64,000 bases of DNA from positions 1-64,000 of the forward strand of contig OMYT01000019.1 of NCBI GenBank assembly GCA_900315315.1, written 5' to 3'. Position 1 is the first letter of the stretch. Each line of letters begins with the position of its first letter. The position numbers were made by a program, and so were the translations under genes. The notes under the pieces are model-generated. The model searched no databases. It saw only the letters and a program-made list of their open reading frames with translations, and had not been told where the DNA came from. Shown here piece by piece: positions 7,973 through 15,238 of the stretch. This stretch comes from an uncultured Eubacteriales bacterium. GTDB lineage: Bacteria; Bacillota; Clostridia; Christensenellales; Aristaeellaceae.

Positions 7973-9508
7973 TCAGCGCGAAGCCTGGTCGTTCTTCCGG
8001 TATTCTGCGGGCGTGAGCCCGGTCGCCTCCCGGAAAACCTTGCTGAAGTACTTCGGATCGGAATAACCCGTCTTTTCCGCGATTTCGTACAGCTTCAGCT
8101 GCGTTCCGCAAAGCAGTTCCTTCGCCTTGTCGATCCGGACGTTGCGGATGTAGGTGCTGAAGGACATGCCGACCTCGCGGTGGAAGAGCGTTCCGAGGTA
8201 TTCCGGCGTCACCCGGAGCCGGCGGCTGATCTCGTCGAGGGTGATACCGTCCTGGTAGTATTCCCGGATCAGTCCGATGGCCTTCCGCACGGTCAGGTGC
8301 GATACGCTGCCGCCGGCCTCCGCCGGCGCCAGGCAGGCGGTGATGCCTTCGGCGACGCGTTCCAGCTCCTCCCGGGTTTTCGCGTCCATGATTTCAGTCA
8401 GAAGCTTCTGGCGGTCCACCGTCTGGTCCGGGTTTCCGCCGGTTTCCTTCGCGAAAGAGATGATGAGCCACAGGAAGCGGACATAGCATTCCTTGATTTC
8501 CCGGGGCTGGTAAACCTTCCCGTCCCGGAAACAGGCGCCGAACTCCCGCAGGACCGCGGCGATTTCGTCCGCGTTGGACGCGTACATGGCGGCCCTCATC
8601 CGGTTCTCAAGTTCCATCGGATAAATGCAGGATTCTGTTTTGACCTGCGCGACCTCCGGCCAGCGGATGACGGTCCTTCCGCCCTGCGCGATATTCCAGT
8701 CCAGGTAGGGAAACATTTTTTCGTAGGCGTCGTGAAGCGAAAACGGCCCGGTCGTTTCCGCGCAGCAGACCGCCGCGACCGGCCCCAGGTCGTCCAGCCG
8801 GCTTTGCAGGATCGACTGCACGCCGCCGGGGCCGGCATAATCATACGCAACGGTTGCCAGCACCTTGCGGTAGGAGAAATCAACGGTCACAAACCTGCAC
8901 TGGGAAAACAGGGGAAGAACCCGGCCGAGGCGGCTGCCGTATTCCCTGGTTTTTTCTTCGAAAGGGCTGCCGGGACAGCACAGGATCAGCGTAAAACGGC
9001 TGTCGGAACGGATGCCGTAATTGTTGTTCAGGTAGCTTTCCAGTTCAGGGGTGGCCTTCATCCTCCCCAGCAGGAGATCCCTGAATACCTGGTCGATGCT
9101 GCCGATCTCCGCCGGCTTCCGGCTCCTGTCAAGCATCACCTGCTCTTCGACGTGCGCCATGGCCTGCTCAAAATCCATCAGGGAGGTGGGCTTGAGCAGG
9201 TATTCCGTTACCCCGTATTTCATGGCGGACCGGGCATACTCAAAATCGGAATAGGCGCTCAGCACAACCGCTTTCGCGTGCAGCCCCTCGGAAGTCATCC
9301 TTTTCAGCATCTCCAGCCCGTCCATGACCGGCATACAGATATCCGTAATGACGATATCCGGCTTCGTTTCACGGATCAGTTTCAGCCCGTCGTCGCCGTT
9401 TTCCGCGACGGCGACAATCTCGTAATCGCGGTTCAGCTTCTTCAGGAGCTTTTCAATTCCTTCCCTGATCCTGATTTCGTCCTCAACGATGGCGACTTTC
9501 ATCGGCAT
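7973..9508 (-). CDS. YesN-type AraC-family response regulator
   Basis: A 511-residue response regulator with an N-terminal receiver domain whose phospho-acceptor is Asp56 in VITDICMP, a long linker of about 250 residues, and a C-terminal AraC-type double helix-turn-helix (ITLDEISRRLRVTPEYLG; then a second HTH near the end, with YSDPKYFSKVFR). The start at the second in-frame ATG (9506-9508) is preferred because AGAGAGG lies six bases upstream; the first ATG abuts the ribosome site. It pairs with the histidine kinase at 4225 and should activate the permease, binding-protein and hydrolase genes in response to pentose-containing oligosaccharides. Confidence 0.9.
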   Translation of the reverse strand: MPMKVAIVEDEIRIREGIEKLLKKLNRDYEIVAVAENGDDGLKLIRETKPDIVITDICMPVMDGLEMLKRMTSEGLHAKAVVLSAYSDFEYARSAMKYGVTEYLLKPTSLMDFEQAMAHVEEQVMLDRSRKPAEIGSIDQVFRDLLLGRMKATPELESYLNNNYGIRSDSRFTLILCCPGSPFEEKTREYGSRLGRVLPLFSQCRFVTVDFSYRKVLATVAYDYAGPGGVQSILQSRLDDLGPVAAVCCAETTGPFSLHDAYEKMFPYLDWNIAQGGRTVIRWPEVAQVKTESCIYPMELENRMRAAMYASNADEIAAVLREFGACFRDGKVYQPREIKECYVRFLWLIISFAKETGGNPDQTVDRQKLLTEIMDAKTREELERVAEGITACLAPAEAGGSVSHLTVRKAIGLIREYYQDGITLDEISRRLRVTPEYLGTLFHREVGMSFSTYIRNVRIDKAKELLCGTQLKLYEIAEKTGYSDPKYFSKVFREATGLTPAEYRKNDQASR

Positions 9509-9690
9509 TGTCATCCTCTCTGCCCGTTCTCCTGCTCACAAATCAAGGCGGCACCGGGGCCTGCCGCATGCAAAGGAGGCTGCTTCAAATAAGGTATTCA
9601 TCACCGGGATGGGTACATACCGCAAATATCACGCTTCCGCCGGATTCATTCAGCATGGGATCCGGGGGTAGCTTCCGGGGGAAGAAGAAG

Positions 9691-11658
9691 CTATATCCGT
9701 TCCAGCACGGGAATCCGGTCCAGCGGGGCGGGAAGGGTGACCTTCCGGCCGCCGGCGTAGGTTTCACCTGTATCCACGTTTCGCCAGGAGCATCCGGCCG
9801 GCAGCATGACGTCCCGCCGTCGCAGGCCGGCATACAGCACCGGAGCCACCAGATACCGGCTGCCGAACATATACTGATCCTTCAGGCCCGCGCAGGCTTC
9901 GTCCTCCGGGAATTCGTAGGCCATGGCCCGCAGCAGGGGAGTCCCCTGAAGATGGGCAGTGTGCATGAGATCCCGAATATAATCCCTTAATTCCTCCCGG
10001 CGGCGCAGATACTTTTCCAGAATAAGCTCCGCTTCTTCGCCGCAGCTCCAGATTTCGTTGCCGCTTCCGGAAGACAGCACTTCCGTGCCGTCCCGGCGGA
10101 AGACCTTTTCCACGGGGCGGCGGTCCCCGTGGAGGCGCATCACCGGGCAGTAGCATCCCCACTGGAACCAGCGGACCAGCAGCTCCCGGAATTCCGGGCT
10201 CTCCGGCCGGCCGCCGTGGAATCCGCCGATATCCGTGGTCCACCAGGGGATGCCCGCATAGCCCATGCTGAGGCCGGCACAGACCTGCCGGCGGAAGTCC
10301 TCCCACCGGCTCATGATATCCCCGGACCAGATCAGGGCGCCATAGCGCTGGCTGCCGGCCCACGCGCAGCGAAGCAGGTTGACGGGGCGGTCCATCCCGC
10401 TTTCCCGCATGCCCTCAAAAAACCCCTGGGCATAACAACGGGGATAGATGTTGCCGACCTGCTGGCTGCTGCCCAGGAAATACCGGTAGTTTTTGAAATC
10501 GTAGGTGCCGTACTCGGGCTCCGCCTCATCCAGCCAGAAAATGCGAACGCCCGCGTCCCAGTAATTCTTTTTGCACTTTTCCCAGACATACTTCCGGGCC
10601 CGGGGGTTGGTGGCGTCGTAGAACATGCTGTCCTCCACGAAGCGCATGCCCACCTGCTCGCCGTACTCCGCGCGCACCAGCAGCCCCTGCTGCCGCATTT
10701 CCTCATAATTCTCGCTGGTCAGGGCCACCTGGGGCCAGACGCTGACCATAAGCTGGATGCCCATATCTTGAAGCTCCCGCACCATGGCGGCGGGATCCGG
10801 GAAGAACTCGGGGTCGAAACGGTAATCGCCCATTTTGGGCCAGTGGAAAAAATCGCAGACGATGACGTCAATCGGCAGATTCCTGCGCTTATACTCCCTG
10901 GCAACATTCAGGAGCTGCTCCTGATTCCAGTAACGCAGCTTGCACTGCCAGAAGCCCAGGCCGTACTCCGGCATCTCCGGCGGGAAACCGGTGGCCTCCG
11001 CATAGTGCCGGCTGATTTCCGCGGGAGTGTCCCCCGCGGTGATGAAATAATCCATCTGCTTTGTGGAATACGCCCTCCAGGTGGTGCGGTTGACACCGAA
11101 AGACACTTCTCCGATGGCGGGATTATGCCAGAGGAAGCCGTAGCCCAGGCTGGAGATGTAAAAGGGGACGCTTGCCTGGGAATTCCGGTGGGCCAGCTCC
11201 AGGGTGGAACCCTTCCAGTCCAGCGTTTCCTCCTGGTACTGCCCCATGCCGCGGATGCTCTCGCCGTCCCGGCCTTCAAAGGTGACGGTCAGGGTAAAGT
11301 CCCCGCCCAGATGGGGCTCGAATTTCCGGCTCCTGAGCGACAGGGCGTTGGCCGGGGCTGTTTCCCGGAGGAGGAGCTCCGCTTTCTGATTATAGAAGGA
11401 CAGGGTTGCGTAATGGTGCCAGTCGTCCATGGTGATGCGGGCGGTGAGCTTCCCCACTGTAATGGACGCGGATTCGTCCCGGATATCCAGCACGGCTTCC
11501 GTTGGCTGCTGATCCAGCAGGGCCCAGCGGTCATCCCGGATTTCACCCATCAGGACAGACTGGACTCTCATGCTGTCCGGACCCCAGGGGGAGATTATCA
11601 GCGTTTCGCCGTTGTTTCGCCAGATCAGCCGGCTGCCATCCTGTGTAAAATAGCGCAT
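9691..11658 (-). CDS. GH31 alpha-glycosidase (alpha-xylosidase-like)
   Basis: A 655-residue glycoside hydrolase family 31 enzyme without signal peptide. An N-terminal beta-sandwich (1-220) precedes the TIM barrel. The nucleophile is Asp377 in FWLDEAEPE and the likely acid/base is Asp447 in WSGDIMSRW; WWTTDIGGFHGG follows. The EAEPE motif after the nucleophile is typical of xylosidase-like GH31 members rather than of maltose-type glucosidases. It is the first gene of the sugar locus, with a promoter at 11719-11747 and AGGAGG nine bases before the ATG. Function in trimming xylose from imported oligosaccharides is inferred; other alpha-glycosidase specificities are possible. Confidence 0.88.
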   Translation of the reverse strand: MRYFTQDGSRLIWRNNGETLIISPWGPDSMRVQSVLMGEIRDDRWALLDQQPTEAVLDIRDESASITVGKLTARITMDDWHHYATLSFYNQKAELLLRETAPANALSLRSRKFEPHLGGDFTLTVTFEGRDGESIRGMGQYQEETLDWKGSTLELAHRNSQASVPFYISSLGYGFLWHNPAIGEVSFGVNRTTWRAYSTKQMDYFITAGDTPAEISRHYAEATGFPPEMPEYGLGFWQCKLRYWNQEQLLNVAREYKRRNLPIDVIVCDFFHWPKMGDYRFDPEFFPDPAAMVRELQDMGIQLMVSVWPQVALTSENYEEMRQQGLLVRAEYGEQVGMRFVEDSMFYDATNPRARKYVWEKCKKNYWDAGVRIFWLDEAEPEYGTYDFKNYRYFLGSSQQVGNIYPRCYAQGFFEGMRESGMDRPVNLLRCAWAGSQRYGALIWSGDIMSRWEDFRRQVCAGLSMGYAGIPWWTTDIGGFHGGRPESPEFRELLVRWFQWGCYCPVMRLHGDRRPVEKVFRRDGTEVLSSGSGNEIWSCGEEAELILEKYLRRREELRDYIRDLMHTAHLQGTPLLRAMAYEFPEDEACAGLKDQYMFGSRYLVAPVLYAGLRRRDVMLPAGCSWRNVDTGETYAGGRKVTLPAPLDRIPVLERI

Positions 11659-11718
11659 GAAAACGCACCTCCTGCATATTTTGACTCGCTTCTCCCGCCT
11701 CGCGGGTAATCTATCAAC

Positions 11719-11747
11719 AGTAAATCAGCCGGAGGCATCCGTGTCAA
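11719..11747 (-). promoter_or_regulatory. Sigma-A promoter for GH31 gene
   Basis: On the minus strand, TTGACA (11742-11747) and TTTACT (11719-11724) are 17 bp apart, about 60 bases before the GH31 start codon. The -35 is perfect and the -10 weak, consistent with a regulated promoter. Confidence 0.65.
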
Positions 11748-11870
11748 GGATTTTCCGCAAAAAAAGGCTGCCCCAATTATTGACTTTTTCTGTTGACATA
11801 TCCATGAAGACCGTCAAATCCGGAATGTTTCGTTCAGGCCGGAGGTTCCGGCGCGGCCCGCCGGGCCGGG

Positions 11871-12434
11871 TCAGCGCCTTCTCCTGTCGATTCCTTGGCT
11901 GATATAATAGTTCCGCTTGTATTCGTACATATTCTGATCCGCCGCGGCAACGATTGATTCGATACTGTCGTGGTTTTCGTTCGACGCGACCCCGGTGGAA
12001 ATGGAAATGCTGCTGTTATACCGGCCCTTCCATTGCGACATCAGGTCTTCCAGGCGTGCAATGCAAAGCTGTGCCTTCGCGATCGGGCCGGTCATGATGA
12101 CACAGAATTCGTCCCCGCCGGTGCGGTAAATGGTGTCGATTCCTTCAAAAGCGGCGGACAGGCATTCCGCGGCGCCGGTGATGAGCTCGTCACCGGCCCG
12201 GTGACCGATGGCATCGTTTGCCTTTTTCAATCCGTTCAGATCCGCCGAGACGATGCAGAATTCGGCCGGGGCATTCTTCGCGAGCCAGGACAGTTTCTCA
12301 TCGTATGCACGCTTGTTTTTCAGTCCCGTCATTGAACAACTTTCTTTCTGATAGAAAACAGTCAATATACAACGCTTTTGTAAACCTCCTTTCGTTGCGT
12401 CCACATACCACGGTTCACACGTTTCCGTGGACAT
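11871..12434 (-). CDS. GGDEF diguanylate cyclase domain, 5' end replaced by intron sequence
   Basis: A protein of up to 187 residues holding essentially one GGDEF domain. It begins MTGLKNKRAYDEKL and contains the catalytic RTGGDEF; the RxxD inhibitory site is absent. The usual sensor domain is missing. The first 34 codons are read from the group II intron remnant and have no meaning for the family: the ATG at 12432-12434 has GGGGAGAG before it, but a start at 12332 is equally possible. The tail after the last helix (DQNMYEYKRN) is short and basic. Either this is a 5'-truncated cyclase expressed from intron sequence or a pseudogene. If active it would make c-di-GMP in the cytoplasm. Confidence 0.6.
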   Translation of the reverse strand: MSTETCEPWYVDATKGGLQKRCILTVFYQKESCSMTGLKNKRAYDEKLSWLAKNAPAEFCIVSADLNGLKKANDAIGHRAGDELITGAAECLSAAFEGIDTIYRTGGDEFCVIMTGPIAKAQLCIARLEDLMSQWKGRYNSSISISTGVASNENHDSIESIVAAADQNMYEYKRNYYISQGIDRRRR

Positions 12435-12734
12435 TGTAGGCTCTCCCCAGTTGACTCGATAGCATTGTACAGCATGAATAGGCCTTAGACACCGCCGTGA
12501 CCATTCTGGGGCTCGCCTCTGACGCCCCTCATGGTGTTGATTTCCCCGCTTCCCACTAGGTCATCTCACGGTTCTTCTCAGTTTCGGTGCTCTATACTAT
12601 CCCTGCTGCCTTCTTTCCCACGCTTTACGTCAAGCGTTACCGCTTGCCGCACAGGGTCAGTACTGATGATCTGGCTGGGATCTTTTCAGACCGGGTTTCC
12701 ACCAGCTAACTATCTTGCCCTTTGCTGGGCGCAC
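12350..12734 (-). mobile_element. Group II intron, 5' fragment (domain I onward), no ORF
   Basis: On the minus strand the sequence opens with the conserved group II intron 5' end GTGCG (12730-12734). It continues with features I recognise from bacterial group II introns: GCTGGTGGAAACCC, AGTACTGACCC, CGGTAACG, and the stretch GAGATGACCTAGTGGGAAGC. It runs to an AAAGGAGG that in complete introns precedes the intron-encoded reverse transcriptase. No reverse transcriptase, domain V or domain VI follows; the sequence passes straight into a GGDEF domain. It is therefore a 3'-truncated intron and cannot splice. The exact 3' limit is uncertain (about 12340-12390). Confidence 0.8.
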
Positions 12735-12839
12735 GGGAAGTCTGAGTTAGCTCATTTATAACCGCATTTAATCAACATCAAACATCCCGAAAGCAATCGG
12801 GGGTGTGGAGAAAAGGCTTCCCATCAACTTCACTGCCGA

Positions 12840-12923
12840 TGAAGTTAAACTGAAGTAATGTTGAAGAAGCTATTGAAGTAATATTGAAGTTGACACTGAA
12901 GTAACGTTGAAGTAATATTGAAG
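12840..12923 (+). repeat. Eight TGAAG elements phased at one helical turn
   Basis: TGAAG occurs at 12840, 12851, 12862, 12874, 12885, 12897, 12908 and 12919, so the spacing is 11 or 12 bases throughout. Within this, TTGAAGTAATATTGAAGT is present twice exactly (12873-12890 and 12907-12924). The array ends ten bases before the ribosome site of the AlbA_2 gene and is followed by an inverted copy (ACTTCA). Such face-of-helix phasing suggests cooperative protein binding, perhaps by the adjacent regulator itself. Confidence 0.8.
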
Positions 12924-12950
12924 TGACTTCAACAAGGAGAGGTGCGGCCT

Positions 12951-14396
12951 ATGTATCTGGAAGAACTGACAGGAAGCATCACGCTGGAAAACCTTGAGGT
13001 AGAATGCAAGGCGCGGCTGGACAGAAACAATCCTCATAGCTGGATTAAAACAGTTGGCGGCTTTTCAAACGCCGCGGGCGGAACGTTTTACATCGGTGCT
13101 GAAGACAAGACTTTCAAGCTAATTGGTTTCACGCGCAAGGATGCTGATAACGAACGGAACTACTTCAATAACCAAATCAACGAGCATGTTTCACCGAGAC
13201 CGCAGTACACCATTTCATTTCTTCGGTATGAGGTGAATCAGAAAGAGCTGTTCATTCTCAAAATTGAAGTCGCTGAATCCCCGTATAAGCCTGTGATTGT
13301 AAAGTATGACGGCGTACCATCCATTTACATGCGCAGGCAGGGATTTACGAACGGTGCGACATACGAAGAGATTGTTGAAATGAGCCGCAGCAGCAAAGCG
13401 GTTCAATATGATGTGCTTCCTACAGATGAGGATTATCACCCGGAAGATTTCCAGGATCTCTTTGCCTTCTGCAAGGATCGAAACGAAGGGAAAAACACCC
13501 TGACCGAAAAAGCGCTGGCCTCTATGGGCTTCTTTACGAAGAACGGCAAGCTGACAAACGGCGCGCTTCTGTTCCGTGACAGATATCAAGATGGCAAAAC
13601 GGAAATCCACTGTTCTGTATTCTCCGGCTTTACAAAAGGCAGCGAAAGAATCGTCTCCCTGAATAAATACCGCGGGAATATTACCGGCGGCATCCAGTAT
13701 ATGCTGGAATACGTCCGGCAGCGGATGAATCATTCCATCATCAAGCTCGCTGATTCAAGGCTGAATATTGATGCTTTCCCGGAAAGGGCCCTGTTTGAAG
13801 GAATCATCAACGCGATAGCTCACCGGGATTATGAGATGGACGGCACGCAGATTCAGCTGAGCATTTTCCGGGACCGGCTGGAGATCATGTCTCCGGGCGG
13901 CTTTTATCAGCGGGAAAAGATACAGAAGACCTATGATCTGTCTTCCATCATTTCAAAACGGCGGAATGAGCTGATCTGCAATGTGCTGGTCAAATGCAAC
14001 GCCATGGAAGCATCAGGAACTGGATTTGAAAAGATTGAAGAAGCATATCTTTCCGCGGATGAGCGCCATAAACCGTATATTTGCACAGAATCAGACCATT
14101 TCAAGCTTGTGCTTCCGGATCTGACCTATGAAGCAGGAACACAGGATGATGATATTCCCGCACTGGAGTTTATTCCTGTAGCCAGCGGAACAAAGCACGA
14201 TAAAGCGGTGCTTGGATACTGCTATGCATCAGCGCGGACAACGAAAGAGATCGCTGCTTATCTGGGCATCAGCGATTCCAGCTATCTGCGGAAGAGCATT
14301 CTGGAAAACCTGGTTTCAGCCGGTTGCCTGATTGAGATGACAATCGGCAGATCAAAGGCATATAAAACAAATCCGGAGGCTGTCCGCATTCTGTAA
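12951..14396 (+). CDS. AlbA_2/Schlafen-type DNA-binding, RecG C-terminal-like regulator
   Basis: A 481-residue protein of the widespread AlbA_2 (Schlafen) family. The N-terminal AlbA_2 domain reads LEVECKARLD (about 17-26) and AAGGTFYIGAED (about 42-53). A central GHKL-like region follows with FPERALFEGIINAIAHRDY and FRDRLEIMSPGGF, the part often annotated as RecG C-terminal. The C-terminal end has a winged helix (TTKEIAAYLGISDSSYLRK). Start at ATG 12951, eight bases after GGAGAGG; an upstream GTG overlaps the ribosome site. Members act as regulators or defence-associated proteins. The phased TGAAG array directly upstream suggests autoregulation. Specific role unknown. Confidence 0.8.
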   Translation: MYLEELTGSITLENLEVECKARLDRNNPHSWIKTVGGFSNAAGGTFYIGAEDKTFKLIGFTRKDADNERNYFNNQINEHVSPRPQYTISFLRYEVNQKELFILKIEVAESPYKPVIVKYDGVPSIYMRRQGFTNGATYEEIVEMSRSSKAVQYDVLPTDEDYHPEDFQDLFAFCKDRNEGKNTLTEKALASMGFFTKNGKLTNGALLFRDRYQDGKTEIHCSVFSGFTKGSERIVSLNKYRGNITGGIQYMLEYVRQRMNHSIIKLADSRLNIDAFPERALFEGIINAIAHRDYEMDGTQIQLSIFRDRLEIMSPGGFYQREKIQKTYDLSSIISKRRNELICNVLVKCNAMEASGTGFEKIEEAYLSADERHKPYICTESDHFKLVLPDLTYEAGTQDDDIPALEFIPVASGTKHDKAVLGYCYASARTTKEIAAYLGISDSSYLRKSILENLVSAGCLIEMTIGRSKAYKTNPEAVRIL

Positions 14397-14415
14397 AAAA
14401 GTTTTTTCGAATTTC

Positions 14416-14451
14416 CGGAAGGATTCGGAAACTTTCGGAAGGATTCGGAAA
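14416..14451 (+). repeat. Short tandem direct repeat
   Basis: CGGAAGGATTCGGAAA occurs at 14416-14431 and again at 14436-14451 (period 20). It lies just past the stop of the AlbA_2 gene, in a 234-base gap where I see no gene. Function unknown; it could be a binding site for a dimeric regulator of the next gene. Confidence 0.7.
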
Positions 14452-14630
14452 TCCGCGGTTATTGAAAATCAATTGAAAGTCCATATGATGGGGTTTGTTG
14501 AATACCTTTGCACTATGAGATTGCTGTTCTGTATTCTTCCGGCAAATACCGGGAAAGGAATTTGACCGGGTCTGCAAGAATTATTAAGACAGAGAACGGC
14601 GCAAAACGCCGATTGTGAAGGAGGATTACG

Positions 14631-15149
14631 ATGGTTGAATTAAGCAATGAAAGAATTGAGCAGATGCTGCACGATGAAACGAAGAAAACAGAAGCTTTGC
14701 CAACGCTTCTTCGCTGTATCTATACCCGGTATATGTACCTGTTCGGGCTTTATTTTGATAACCTGGAGACCCTGAACGACGATAAAATCGCTGAGTTCAA
14801 AAAATATCATGCGGAAACCCAGGCCCTGATCAGGTATTATTACATGGATATTCCTCAGGATGTCTGCTCGGAAATCAGAGAATTTGAGGAAAAGGGCACT
14901 GACAATCTGCTCGGACGCGAATGGAAGAAAAACCTTTACGATACCTATGAAAAGTTCAAAAACGAAAACAGCGTCTGGGATATGAGTGAAAACTATTATA
15001 TGGCAGAGTTTAAAAAGGAGGCTGTGAAGGGCTTCTATGAGGCCATGGAAAAAATCTTCAGAAGCGGTTTCGGCACTGAAAGCGAGACCGAAAAAAGGAC
15101 ACTGAACGGACTCTCGGGACTGTTGTTCGGCGGGAGAGGCAAGGACTGA
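14631..15149 (+). CDS. Hypothetical protein, helical and acidic
   Basis: A 172-residue protein that I do not recognise. It is rich in Glu, Lys and Tyr and predicted mostly helical, with no signal peptide or membrane segment. A Gly/Arg-rich tail (LSGLLFGGRGKD) ends it. An ideal ribosome site (AAGGAGG, seven bases before the ATG) supports expression, and a clear terminator follows at 15182-15212. The upstream gene is the AlbA_2 regulator, 234 bases away, so co-transcription is possible but not shown. Confidence 0.7.
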   Translation: MVELSNERIEQMLHDETKKTEALPTLLRCIYTRYMYLFGLYFDNLETLNDDKIAEFKKYHAETQALIRYYYMDIPQDVCSEIREFEEKGTDNLLGREWKKNLYDTYEKFKNENSVWDMSENYYMAEFKKEAVKGFYEAMEKIFRSGFGTESETEKRTLNGLSGLLFGGRGKD

Positions 15150-15181
15150 ACGGAGGAACAATTCAGCTCCTGGGGCAAAGA

Positions 15182-15215
15182 AACCGGCCTGCTCTTTTCG
15201 AGTCGGCCGGTTGTT
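15182..15215. terminator. Bidirectional terminator
   Basis: AACCGGCC (15182-15189) and GGCCGGTT (15205-15212) form a stem, with T-rich sequence after it on the plus strand and A-rich before it. It separates the convergent 14631 and AarF genes. Confidence 0.7.
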
Positions 15216-15238
15216 TATTGAATCAGACTGCCAGTTGC

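Noticed and set aside
12840-12924. CRISPR-like array
   Set aside because: The repeat unit is only about 5-18 bases, with 11-12-base period and no spacers; there are no cas genes.
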